The notes beneath the pieces are model-generated. The model was not told where the DNA came from. It made no database searches and saw only the letters and a program-made list of their open reading frames with translations. Positions 1 through 6,630 of a stretch of 14,847 bases of DNA are shown here, piece by piece. Every line of letters begins with the position of its first letter. Within the stretch, counting starts at the first letter, position 1. The position numbers and the translations under genes were made by a program. Source of the stretch: Sulfurimonas sp. (lineage in GTDB: Bacteria; Campylobacterota; Campylobacteria; Campylobacterales; Sulfurimonadaceae); the NCBI GenBank assembly GCA_027858865.1, contig JAQIBW010000069.1:1-14847 (forward strand), written 5' to 3'.

Positions 1-68
1 AGATTTGATAAAAAAGTTATTATTTTTTTCATGATTATTGATTGTAGTCTAGCTATCTTAAACATAAG

Positions 69-599
69 CTATTTCCAACTATCCTCTGTTATACTAATAC
101 TTTTCTCACTATCGAGAAGTGTTAGCTCTCCATCACTTATGTTACAGTGTAGAGTCATTGCTCTTTTTACAAGTTCTTCTATGTTCCCGTCTATGTTTAT
201 CTTTACCACAGAGAGATTTTTAAAACGTTTCAGTACCTTTTCTGTCTGTTTCCACCATGCTGATGCACTTCCTTCTTGGTAAGTGTAGATTATTACTTTT
301 TGGGATCGTCCGCACGCTTTTTTGATTCGTTTCTCATCCGGTTGACCAAGATCTATCCATAGTTTTATATCGCCGTTTAAAGCTTTTTCCCATAAGTCAG
401 GCTCATCCTCTTGCGCGATGCCTTTACAAAATACCAAGTCATCTTTTGCATTTAAAATAAAAGCAACTAAGCGAATCATAAGACGATAGTCATTTTCTGA
501 TGGATGTTTTGCAAGTGTAAAATTATGCTCAGCGTAGTAGTGATTATCCATGTTAGCGATGTTTAAAGATGCTTTGTAGATAGTTGCATTTGCAGCCAT
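69..599 (-). CDS. yaeQ: YaeQ family protein
   Basis: This 176-aa protein matches the YaeQ family, whose usual length is about 180 aa, along its whole length. The N-terminus has the typical ATIYKA start, a HYYAEH segment follows, and the core carries DEPDLW (about 66-71) and LWIDLGQPDEKRIKKACGR (about 80-98). YaeQ proteins adopt a PD-(D/E)XK nuclease-like fold; the acidic DEPDLW and LGQPDE segments would be the counterpart of that active site. The cellular role is not established; old claims of a transcription-elongation role are weak. The ATG at 599 is preceded by a good ribosome site (AAGGA). The gene looks monocistronic, with its own extended -10 just upstream. It is probably cytoplasmic, with no signal peptide or membrane segment. 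Confidence 0.93.
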   Translation of the reverse strand: MAANATIYKASLNIANMDNHYYAEHNFTLAKHPSENDYRLMIRLVAFILNAKDDLVFCKGIAQEDEPDLWEKALNGDIKLWIDLGQPDEKRIKKACGRSQKVIIYTYQEGSASAWWKQTEKVLKRFKNLSVVKINIDGNIEELVKRAMTLHCNISDGELTLLDSEKSISITEDSWK

Positions 600-638
600 A
601 GTCTTCCTTAGGGTAGATATACTGTTTGGTATAGCAAG

Positions 639-647
639 AGTATAGCA
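639..647 (-). promoter_or_regulatory. Extended -10 promoter element for yaeQ
   Basis: Read on the minus strand this is TGC-TATACT, an extended -10 (TGnTATAAT-like). It would start transcription near 632, giving a leader of about 33 nt before the yaeQ ATG at 599. No good -35 at 17 bp is visible, which is tolerated for extended -10 promoters. Confidence 0.45.
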
Positions 648-705
648 AAATGTCGCTTCTTATGAAGACAAATCAGTCTACACTCTAGTTAGACTTATCT
701 CCTAC

Positions 706-1071
706 TTATTTACCAGTGTAGTTAGCACCTTTTATTAAACCGCTTCTACTTACAAAGATATATAGTGTTTGTCTACTTTGTTTTGCTATCTTAGCATTTT
801 TAAAACTAACTACCCAGTCTTTTTTGTAGTTTAATTTACTCTGCTCTATCTTCTCAAAGGAACTACTCTTCCAACTCTTTGCTATCTTCTTTTGTTTAAC
901 TAAACTTTGCACCTTTTGCTGTGCTATCTCTTTTATAGTATCTTTAGTAACTACTTCTTGCTCATGAGCGTGAGAGTGTCCATGTTCACCATGTGAGTGT
1001 CCTGAACCTGCAAATAGTGATGTAGATGCTACAAGTGCTGTAACTAATACTGTTTTTATTAAAATTTTCAT
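706..1071 (-). CDS. His-rich exported protein, DUF6488-like
   Basis: The start chosen is the ATG at 1071. It has an AGGAT ribosome site and gives a clean signal peptide (residues 1-21, ending SLFA); longer reading of the frame would run back into the upstream gene. The 121-aa product then has a His-rich stretch (GHSHGEHGHSHAH, about 24-36) and a C-terminal domain with LVKQKKIAKSW (about 57-67), DWVVSF (85-90), KQSRQTLYIFVS (97-108) and the ending GANYTGK. This pattern matches my memory of DUF6488, small periplasmic proteins of unknown function; the His stretch suggests divalent metal binding. It is the last gene of a three-gene operon, 10 bp after the HupE/UreJ-like gene, so a role in metal delivery or buffering for that membrane protein is inferred. 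Confidence 0.82.
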   Translation of the reverse strand: MKILIKTVLVTALVASTSLFAGSGHSHGEHGHSHAHEQEVVTKDTIKEIAQQKVQSLVKQKKIAKSWKSSSFEKIEQSKLNYKKDWVVSFKNAKIAKQSRQTLYIFVSRSGLIKGANYTGK

Positions 1072-1081
1072 TTTTATCCTT

Positions 1082-1852
1082 TTATAGTGAGTCGTAAATA
1101 TACTCTTTTTGTTTAGCTTCCATATCCATATGAATATGTTTATGAGCATCCTTGTTGAATCCAAATTCCTCTTCATTTGTTGTATGAAGATAACCATGCA
1201 GTTGCATAAGTAAAAGCATAAAACCTGCAAACATTAGAGCATGGTTTGTTACTTTACTAAGCCTAAGAAAAGATTTTCTCTTTCTCCACTGTGTAAGTAT
1301 GACAAGCATAAAGATTAGAGCTATAACCTGCCCCAGCTCAACACCTACGTTAAAGGAAATGATTCTTAGTAACATGTCCCAGTTTTGTTCACCTAATGGC
1401 AACTGTTGTAGTCTTGTTGAGAGTCCAAATCCATGTATAAGTCCAAATATAAGAACCATAATAAGTAAGTTTGGAGACTTAACACCAAGATAATTTCCAA
1501 AGCCTTTGTTATTATCAAATGCTTTATAAATAACACTAATAGCAATTACTGCATCTATAAGATAATAATTTGCATTAATACCCATAAATGTAGCAAATAT
1601 TAGCGTAATACTGTGTCCGATTGTAAATATGGTCACAAACTTAACAACGTCCTTTGCAGTTGAGAGAAAAAAAACAACTCCAAATAGAAATAGTAAGTGA
1701 TCATATCCACTCAACATATGGGTCGCACCCAACCAAATATAGCGAAGATTTCCGCCGTCTATCATCGCTTGTTTATCTGCTTCTGAGATACCATGTGCAT
1801 ACATGATTGTGCTCAAAAATAGAGATGCGACAAGTAGAAAAAATATTTTCAT
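1082..1852 (-). CDS. HupE/UreJ family membrane protein
   Basis: A 256-aa protein with a signal peptide (1-19, cleavage inferred before His20) and about six to seven membrane helices. It has the HupE/UreJ_2 hallmarks: HMLSGYDHLLFL (45-56), GHSITL (79-84), IHGFGLS (139-145) and the NVGVELGQ segment (168-175). The conserved His and Asp residues (H45, D51, H52, H80, H140, E172) are those expected to line a metal path. HupE/UreJ proteins are secondary permeases, with nickel the classical substrate; this second subfamily is less well studied and may carry cobalt, copper or another metal. The C-terminal tail is again His-rich (HKHIHMD, 237-243). ATG at 1852 follows AAGGAA. It lies between two His-rich exported proteins, which supports a metal role but does not tell the metal. 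Confidence 0.88.
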   Translation of the reverse strand: MKIFFLLVASLFLSTIMYAHGISEADKQAMIDGGNLRYIWLGATHMLSGYDHLLFLFGVVFFLSTAKDVVKFVTIFTIGHSITLIFATFMGINANYYLIDAVIAISVIYKAFDNNKGFGNYLGVKSPNLLIMVLIFGLIHGFGLSTRLQQLPLGEQNWDMLLRIISFNVGVELGQVIALIFMLVILTQWRKRKSFLRLSKVTNHALMFAGFMLLLMQLHGYLHTTNEEEFGFNKDAHKHIHMDMEAKQKEYIYDSL

Positions 1853-1902
1853 TTTGTTCCTTGATAATTGTAAAAATTTAATAATTGAAGTTAATTAAAT
1901 AA

Positions 1903-2244
1903 TTAGGTTCTCGGAGGACGAAAAAGTCTTTCTAAATTAGGATTTGAAATCCAAGGATTTTGCTCGTAGTATGATTCTTTTAAAGATAGATTAGCAAACA
2001 GCTCTCTATTTTGAGAAAAAGTGTAAAAGTCTGCATAATTAATGACAATTTGAGAGTGGCTATGTTTATGGTTGTGCGTGTTTCCACTATGAAAATGATC
2101 ATGCTTGTGAACATCTATATGTTTATGTACAGAGCACTTCGCACTGTCCGCATAATTATGATTTTGTTGCACGGCAGACCTTGCGTAAACGCTACTGCCT
2201 ATCAGATGCAAAGCCAACAAAATAATCATTACATAGTTTTTCAT
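1903..2244 (-). CDS. His-rich exported small protein
   Basis: The start taken is the ATG at 2244, giving 113 aa with a signal peptide (1-21, ending SSVYA); the only longer option is a TTG at 2271, and neither start has a strong ribosome site. The mature part holds a very His-rich run (about 40-63, with more than ten His alternating with Lys, Asp, Ser and Asn) and one Cys (C37). The C-terminus ends NLERLFRPPRT, a proline-arginine ending of a kind seen in small proteins near heavy-metal efflux genes. I do not recognise a named family. It is the first gene of the operon with the HupE/UreJ-like permease (50 bp gap), so a periplasmic metal chaperone or sink is the best inference. Confidence 0.75.
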   Translation of the reverse strand: MKNYVMIILLALHLIGSSVYARSAVQQNHNYADSAKCSVHKHIDVHKHDHFHSGNTHNHKHSHSQIVINYADFYTFSQNRELFANLSLKESYYEQNPWISNPNLERLFRPPRT

Positions 2245-2367
2245 TTCAAAAGCATAACATAGAAAACTCAACAGTTAAGTTTCTAAAATCTAAACACATC
2301 ACAAAAGAAATATCCAATAACATTAATTATCAAATATTTTTATAGAAGTTTAGAGTATCATATAACA

Positions 2368-2373
2368 TATAAT
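2368..2373 (+). promoter_or_regulatory. Candidate -10 for the beta-propeller gene
   Basis: TATAAT matches the -10 consensus, 22 bp before the ATG at 2396. No convincing -35 lies 16-18 bp upstream, and the whole divergent spacer 2245-2395 is very AT-rich, so this is only a plausible site. No clear promoter for the leftward His-rich operon could be picked out in the same spacer. Confidence 0.35.
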
Positions 2374-2395
2374 TATTCTAACTTTGGAGTTTAGC

Positions 2396-3775
2396 ATGAA
2401 ATTCGCCTTATTAGTATTGGTATTTGCATCTGCCTTATTTTCAGCAGTTATTGAAACAAATGAAGGAACATTTTTTCAGATATACGCTGACAAAAACCCA
2501 CAATCAAACATAGTAGCCACAGTCTCTGTAGATAAAGGCAAGATAGAAACATCACGCTGTTTTAACACTAGTAACGATTCTAGATGGTGTAAGCTCTCAT
2601 ACACTCAAAATGGAGTTAGTGTCAACGGTTACTCAGATGAAAAATCTCTAGATGCTATAGCTTCAAGACTAAACAAAAAGTCAACGTTTGAGCTAAACTA
2701 TGGCGGTAGATATAGTGAAGTGGGAAATGCTATCTTACCACTCGAAGACGGCTTCTTGCTTGTTGGAAGTACAGAAAGTTTTGGTAAAGGACAGAAGGAT
2801 GTCTACGTAGTTAAAGTAGATAACTTCGGTAACAAAATCTGGAGCGGTGCGTATGGAGGTGGCGGTGTTGACGAGGCAAATGCAGTTGTACTTGTAGAAG
2901 ACGGTTTCATGTTAGCTGGAACAACTCGTAGTTTTGGAAATAGAATCCAAAATCTATACCTTGCTAAAATCTCTAAAACAGGTAAGCTAATATGGCAAAA
3001 TGGTTATTACTCAGACAAAGATGACTACTATGTGGGTAAAGACATGGTAAAGATTAGTGAAAACAACGTACTCATAACCGGTCATGAAGATCATGTAAAG
3101 TTTTTTAATGCAGAGGTTAACTTCTATTTAAACGCGATAGATACAGATGGACAGAGAAACGGAATCAAGCGCTATGGAGAAGGAGAAGAAAAGTCAAACT
3201 CTATCATCTCTGTTAGCGATGGTTATGTTATAGCTGGAGAAACGGATACATGGGGAAATGGTGCTAAAGACTCTTATGTTATAAAGATAAACAAAGACGG
3301 TGATAGAGTTTGGCATAACGCTTTTGGATGGAGTTATGATGAAGTTGCAAACCAAATCATACAGACAAAAGACGGTGGATATGTTTTAGTTGGGACTACA
3401 GATAGTGATCATAGAAACCAAAAAGATGTATTTGTTGTAAAGATAAACAAAGATGGAAATGGAGTTTGGCAATACCACTATGGTTCAAAAGAGAATGAAG
3501 AGGGTAAAGGTATAGTAGAAACAGAAGATGGCTATGTAATCACTGGATATACTAAAGATACTAAAAGTTATAACAGTGATGTTTATCTGCTAAAAATCGA
3601 CAAACAAGGAAATCTTGTTTGGCATAGACATTATGGCGGAGACAGAGATGATGAAGGAAATGCTATATCAAAAGTAAAAGATGGGTTTGTCGTTACAGGT
3701 TATGTATCATCTAAAGATAGCAACTCCAAAGACCTTTATCTTATAAAAGTTGATAATAACGGGAACATAAACTAG
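2396..3775 (+). CDS. Secreted seven-repeat beta-propeller protein
   Basis: The ATG at 2396 is chosen because GGAG (2387-2390) sits just before it and the product then begins with a signal peptide (1-17, ending LFSA); a TTG at 2384 is in frame but would swallow the ribosome site. The 459-aa protein has an SH3-like N-terminal domain (about 19-90, with C56 and C65) followed by seven repeats of about 50 residues from residue 101 to the end. Each repeat follows the pattern YGG..DE.NAI....DGY.L.G.T......DVYLIKID..GN.VW, typical of a closed seven-bladed beta-propeller. Repeat 3 (about 200-250) is the most divergent. Such proteins are usually periplasmic or surface-bound and bind partners or ligands; no catalytic residues can be named. 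Its function is unknown. Confidence 0.85.
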   Translation: MKFALLVLVFASALFSAVIETNEGTFFQIYADKNPQSNIVATVSVDKGKIETSRCFNTSNDSRWCKLSYTQNGVSVNGYSDEKSLDAIASRLNKKSTFELNYGGRYSEVGNAILPLEDGFLLVGSTESFGKGQKDVYVVKVDNFGNKIWSGAYGGGGVDEANAVVLVEDGFMLAGTTRSFGNRIQNLYLAKISKTGKLIWQNGYYSDKDDYYVGKDMVKISENNVLITGHEDHVKFFNAEVNFYLNAIDTDGQRNGIKRYGEGEEKSNSIISVSDGYVIAGETDTWGNGAKDSYVIKINKDGDRVWHNAFGWSYDEVANQIIQTKDGGYVLVGTTDSDHRNQKDVFVVKINKDGNGVWQYHYGSKENEEGKGIVETEDGYVITGYTKDTKSYNSDVYLLKIDKQGNLVWHRHYGGDRDDEGNAISKVKDGFVVTGYVSSKDSNSKDLYLIKVDNNGNIN

Positions 3776-3778
3776 AAG

Positions 3779-3976
3779 ATGGGTTGGACTTGTCAGCATG
3801 ATCATAAGGGTATGTGTAAGCTTGTAAAGAAGCCTTGTGTTCCAGGGATGAAAGGCTGTACACTAAAGAGTAGTGAGTATATCTTCACTACCGGTAGTTA
3901 CGAAGATGATAAAAAAGTTGCCCAGGGAAAGCAGGCACAAGAAATTGACTTTGCTGCGTTAGCTAAAAGCAACTAG
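3779..3976 (+). CDS. Small Cys-rich protein, putative metal binding
   Basis: This 65-aa ORF begins 3 bp after the propeller gene, with an AGAAG ribosome site formed at that gene's stop. The N-terminal half holds four cysteines and two histidines (C5, H7, H9, C13, C20, C27) in a compact arrangement with KKPCVPGMKGC, which looks like a small metal or disulfide knot; the rest is charged and Ala-rich. There is no signal peptide or membrane segment. I do not recognise a family name. Tight spacing suggests an operon with the propeller protein. The Cys pattern and position make a real gene more likely than chance, but it is short. Confidence 0.6.
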   Translation: MGWTCQHDHKGMCKLVKKPCVPGMKGCTLKSSEYIFTTGSYEDDKKVAQGKQAQEIDFAALAKSN

Positions 3977-3988
3977 TTATAATCCTCA

Positions 3989-4684
3989 TTAACTCCAAAA
4001 CTCTAAAGGGTCCGGATGCAAGAAAGTATAGTTTAGCTCTTTTACTATTTTTGTTGAAGATACAACTCTATGTGTTATTCCTTCAAAAGTCCCAAGTTTA
4101 AGACCCAAAGTCTTAGAATTCTTTTTATGTACTTCTGAACGGAGTGGATGCTTAGATGCTACAAGGTTATAGATGCCACTCTTTATATTTTTCTCTAAAA
4201 TCTTTTTAATTATGTTTATAACATCATCACGGTGGATATAGTTTACTTCTCCATCTGTAAATGTTGAAACATTCTTCCATTTTCCAGAGATTCTATCATC
4301 ACCCATCAATCCGCCAAGACGTAAGATGACTAGCTTGTCTCTAAGGCCTAGCATCAACTCTTCAGCATCTCTCTGACGTCCTGTCTTTGTGATAACTGCA
4401 CTCTCATCGACTTCAAAGTCAAACTCTCTATATACAGATATAGAACTCAGTAGTATGATATTTGAACTAGGAGCTGTTAGTGTTGCGATTTTTTGAAGTG
4501 TTTGGAGGTAGTTGTCTTTTGTGTTTATGGCGATGATGATAGTATCACTTTGCCAAAATAGAGAGTCATCGCTAGTTGTTTCTCTACTGAAACACTCTAC
4601 TTTAAAAGTGCTAGATAGGACTTTGCCAAGGGGTTTTCCAACCCAGCCACAGCCAACTATGCCAACACTTTTTTTATCTATCAT
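3989..4684 (-). CDS. NAD(P)-binding Rossmann protein, YeeZ-like epimerase family
   Basis: A 231-aa protein with an N-terminal dinucleotide-binding loop GIVGCGWVGKPLG (8-20; G11, G13, G16) and extended-SDR-like features: SSISVYREF (80-88), VDESA (92-96), a LRLGGLMGDDR segment (121-131) and YIHRDDV (149-155). This is the pattern of the YeeZ group of atypical NAD-dependent epimerase/dehydratase-like proteins, which are shorter than true sugar epimerases. The usual YxxxK catalytic pair is not evident, and the substrate is unknown. It overlaps the upstream membrane gene by 4 bp and is the last gene of the operon headed by the siroheme decarboxylase, so a role near tetrapyrrole metabolism is possible but only inferred from position. 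It meets the 65-aa gene tail to tail across 12 bp. Confidence 0.8.
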   Translation of the reverse strand: MIDKKSVGIVGCGWVGKPLGKVLSSTFKVECFSRETTSDDSLFWQSDTIIIAINTKDNYLQTLQKIATLTAPSSNIILLSSISVYREFDFEVDESAVITKTGRQRDAEELMLGLRDKLVILRLGGLMGDDRISGKWKNVSTFTDGEVNYIHRDDVINIIKKILEKNIKSGIYNLVASKHPLRSEVHKKNSKTLGLKLGTFEGITHRVVSSTKIVKELNYTFLHPDPLEFWS

Positions 4685-4974
4685 TTCTTAGGATTATTTA
4701 TTTGGTAACTTTTTTTGATATGTAACATCTCATATACAGAGACTTCTTTTCCAGCTTCTGCTATCAACTTGTCTGTATCAGTAAACTGACCCTTCATTTT
4801 TTTGATATCTACATATCCAGCAGGTTTTATTTCGCTCATAGCTATGTTTATAGCTCCTGCCCACATAATAACTATCATAAGCCATACAGTTTTTTTTGCC
4901 TCTGCATAAACACCGATAAAGTGAAAAGCAATACTTAAAATAATTCCAATAATTAATATAATACTCAAACTCAT
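4681..4974 (-). CDS. Small two-TM membrane protein of unknown function
   Basis: A 97-aa protein with two predicted membrane helices (about 3-23 and 29-47) and a soluble C-terminal tail of about 50 residues (KPAGYVDIKKMKG, then an acidic to basic segment). I do not recognise the family. It overlaps both neighbours by 4 bp (ATGA), so it is translationally coupled in the five-gene run from 6532 down to 3989. It could be part of a membrane complex with the 127-aa and 56-aa proteins just upstream. Confidence 0.75.
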   Translation of the reverse strand: MSLSIILIIGIILSIAFHFIGVYAEAKKTVWLMIVIMWAGAINIAMSEIKPAGYVDIKKMKGQFTDTDKLIAEAGKEVSVYEMLHIKKSYQINNPKK

Positions 4975-5141
4975 TTATTTATATCCTCTCCTCTAGGTTT
5001 CATAACTTGCTTCTCAATACCTGTATCTCTAAGCATCTTGTCGCCAAAACTCATAACAGCCATCGTTCCAGCTAACATCAAAACTACAACGACAAGTAAA
5101 AAAACCAATGCCATAGAGTAGCGTTTTAATATAGCTAGCAT
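4971..5141 (-). CDS. 56-aa single-TM protein of unknown function
   Basis: This short gene fills what otherwise looks like a gap in the operon. Its ATG at 5141 directly follows the TAG of the upstream gene (TAG-ATG) and its TGA overlaps the ATG of the next gene by 4 bp. The product starts MLAILKRYSM, has one strong membrane helix (about 10-31) and a short charged tail ending RGEDINK. The coupling at both ends is the main evidence that it is real. No family is recognised; size and form resemble small accessory subunits of membrane oxidoreductases, but that is only an analogy. Confidence 0.75.
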   Translation of the reverse strand: MLAILKRYSMALVFLLVVVVLMLAGTMAVMSFGDKMLRDTGIEKQVMKPRGEDINK

Positions 5142-5525
5142 CTACTTAGGTACAATCCCGTCAAATTCTATACATCTAGACGTATGAAAATCTCTCTCAT
5201 AGTCATCATTTTTAAATTTGTCGCCATCAAGTCTCCATCCTAATTCTTTAGAAAGAAGTACTGATCTTGAGATTGTTCTACGCATTTTGTTTTCACAAAT
5301 TACTGTCTCGCCGCTATTGAAGATGTCTTTTACTCCATCCATACGAGAAGTTGTCATATAGTAATGTATTGATATCATAGTAATAAGGAACAAACTTACC
5401 ATTGTCATTCCACGGCTAAAAGCAACTTTTGGCACAAAGTCTCTTGTTGTTACGACTGCGGTAACAACAAGGATAAAAATACCTATAACTATATATACTA
5501 TCTCTAACTCAAAAAATAATTCCAT
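5142..5525 (-). CDS. Two-TM membrane protein of unknown function
   Basis: A 127-aa protein with two membrane helices (about 8-26 and 38-57) and a soluble C-terminal domain of about 70 residues that holds two cysteines (C77 and C118), a LGWRLDGD segment (95-102) and the end FDGIVPK. It overlaps the siroheme decarboxylase stop by one base (TAATG), so it is translationally coupled to it. I do not recognise the family. The two Cys on the same side of the membrane could form a disulfide or a metal or heme site; this is inference only. Confidence 0.78.
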   Translation of the reverse strand: MELFFELEIVYIVIGIFILVVTAVVTTRDFVPKVAFSRGMTMVSLFLITMISIHYYMTTSRMDGVKDIFNSGETVICENKMRRTISRSVLLSKELGWRLDGDKFKNDDYERDFHTSRCIEFDGIVPK

Positions 5526-6532
5526 TATGCTTCCTCTCTATCGTTCTCAGATTCCCAAGCTTCAATAGCCGGAGTAAAATACTCAATACGCACTTTTTTG
5601 AACTCTCTAGAGCTGTAAAGTGGCATGTGAGATTTAGCTTCTATTTCATTCGCCATTTCTGCGATGATGCTATTTGTCTCTTCTTTAGTTTTTCCATGAA
5701 CCATAGTAAATAGGTTATACGGCCAGTTTGCATACTTAGGACGAAGGTAACAGTGACTTACTGCACTAAATGATGCAGCAGTCGCACCGATCTCTTCACC
5801 GTTAGTCTCATCTACGTCCCAAACTACCATAGCGTTTGCATTGAAGCCCGCTTTTCTGTGGTTAAGTATAGATGCAAATCTTCTCATGATTCCAGCTTCT
5901 TGAAGTTCTTTAAGGATTGAGAAGAATTTGTCATAATCAATCTCTAATTCATCAATAATTTTTTTGAATGGTTCGCTTACCATATCTATATCATACTGAG
6001 CTTTTCGAACGATGGCATGATGAATAGGAGTCATATCTATCTCAGTATGAACAACTTTTTTAACTTCCTCTTTTTTTTCATCTTTTCCAGTTGTGTTTAG
6101 TTTAACATTGATTTTAAAAAGTTTTAGTGTTGGAAGCATGATGTAGTCATCAGCTTCTGTCAGCTCTGCTAGTATCTCAACTGTTCTATCAAGTCCCAGT
6201 TTAGAGTCAGGTGCAACACCGAGAGTAAACCAGATGTTAAACTCATGATTTCTTTCGTAGTTATGCGAGATTCCAGGGTGTGAGTTAATAATCTTAACTG
6301 CAGCACTTATCTTTTCTTTTGCAACTTTAAAAGCCACTAAAGAAGATTTATAACCCAATCTTTTTGTGTCAAATATGGCTGATGTTTGGCGAATAATATT
6401 GCTTTTTTTCTGCTCTTGAAGAATATCTAAAACTTCTTCTTCACTCATACCCAGTTCTTGGGCAATAACCTGAAAAGGTCTTGCAACTAAAGGAAACTTT
6501 TTCTGTATTCTAGATAGTATTTCATCTTTCAT
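5525..6532 (-). CDS. nirDL: Fused siroheme decarboxylase (AhbA-AhbB / NirDL-like)
   Basis: A 335-aa protein made of two Lrp/AsnC-like modules. The N-terminal module (about 1-145) has a winged-helix start, IIRQTSAIFDTKRLGYKSSLVAF (46-68) and NYERNHEFNIWFTLG (91-105), as in AhbA/NirL-type chains. The C-terminal module (about 165-325) has MRRFASILNHRKAGFNANAMVVWDV (216-240) and HCYLRPKYANWPYNLFTMVHG (260-280), as in AhbB/NirD-type chains. A Lys/Glu-rich linker (150-161) joins them. Such proteins are often mis-annotated as AsnC regulators; the family decarboxylates siroheme to 12,18-didecarboxysiroheme on the way to heme d1 (or to heme in the alternative pathway). Fused forms are known. It is the first gene of a five-gene coupled operon and diverges from the siroheme-making gene across an FNR-type box. 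I infer the d1 route; no nirS is in the window. Confidence 0.88.
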   Translation of the reverse strand: MKDEILSRIQKKFPLVARPFQVIAQELGMSEEEVLDILQEQKKSNIIRQTSAIFDTKRLGYKSSLVAFKVAKEKISAAVKIINSHPGISHNYERNHEFNIWFTLGVAPDSKLGLDRTVEILAELTEADDYIMLPTLKLFKINVKLNTTGKDEKKEEVKKVVHTEIDMTPIHHAIVRKAQYDIDMVSEPFKKIIDELEIDYDKFFSILKELQEAGIMRRFASILNHRKAGFNANAMVVWDVDETNGEEIGATAASFSAVSHCYLRPKYANWPYNLFTMVHGKTKEETNSIIAEMANEIEAKSHMPLYSSREFKKVRIEYFTPAIEAWESENDREEA

Positions 6533-6568
6533 ATTTACATTCTTTTTTGTGAATTATTTTGTTAAAAG

Positions 6569-6574
6569 ATTGTA
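6569..6574 (-). promoter_or_regulatory. -10 of the siroheme decarboxylase operon
   Basis: Read on the minus strand this is TACAAT. A start about 7 nt downstream (near 6562) would place the FNR-type box centre (6603.5) at exactly -41.5, the class II activator position. The hexamer lies inside the 12-bp palindrome AGATTGTAATCT (6567-6578). Confidence 0.55.
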
Positions 6575-6596
6575 ATCTAATTTAAATTAATATCAG

Positions 6597-6610
6597 TTGA
6601 TGTACATCAA
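6597..6610. promoter_or_regulatory. FNR/DNR-type box shared by divergent promoters
   Basis: TTGATGTACATCAA is a perfect TTGAT-N4-ATCAA palindrome, the binding consensus of FNR and the related denitrification regulators of the Crp/Fnr family. It lies midway between the divergent siroheme decarboxylase and precorrin-2 dehydrogenase genes. Its centre is at -41.5 for the leftward -10 (6574-6569) and about -42 for the rightward -10 (6634-6639), so one dimer could activate both as a class II site. Which Crp/Fnr regulator binds (oxygen, nitric oxide or other signal) cannot be told from the window. Confidence 0.82.
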
Positions 6611-6630
6611 GTTTGTCATTTTATGTATTA

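Noticed and set aside
1..32. Minus-strand frame starting at 32 (MKKIITFLSN), possible 5' end of an exported protein running out of the window
   Set aside because: Only ten codons are visible and no ribosome site precedes the ATG; cannot be supported.
31..282. Plus-strand frame opposite yaeQ
   Set aside because: It is antisense to a conserved protein and shows only low-complexity hydrophobic sequence.
675..695. Hairpin AGTCTA-N9-TAGACT after the His-rich operon, possible terminator
   Set aside because: Only a 6-bp stem with little G+C and no clear U-tract on the minus-strand transcript; not strong enough to call.
1072..1230. N-terminal extension of the DUF6488-like protein
   Set aside because: It lies within the upstream permease gene in another frame and would hide the signal peptide; the ATG at 1071 has an AGGAT site.
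2245..2271. Longer start (TTG at 2271) for the His-rich 113-aa protein
   Set aside because: It puts nine extra residues before a normal signal peptide and has no better ribosome site; ATG 2244 is preferred.
2384..2395. TTG start four codons upstream for the propeller protein
   Set aside because: The codons overlap the GGAG ribosome site that serves ATG 2396.
5525..6532. Reading the 335-aa protein as an AsnC/Lrp transcription regulator
   Set aside because: The two modules carry siroheme decarboxylase signatures (for example WPYNLFTMVHG and NHEFNIWFTLG) and sit next to siroheme synthesis.
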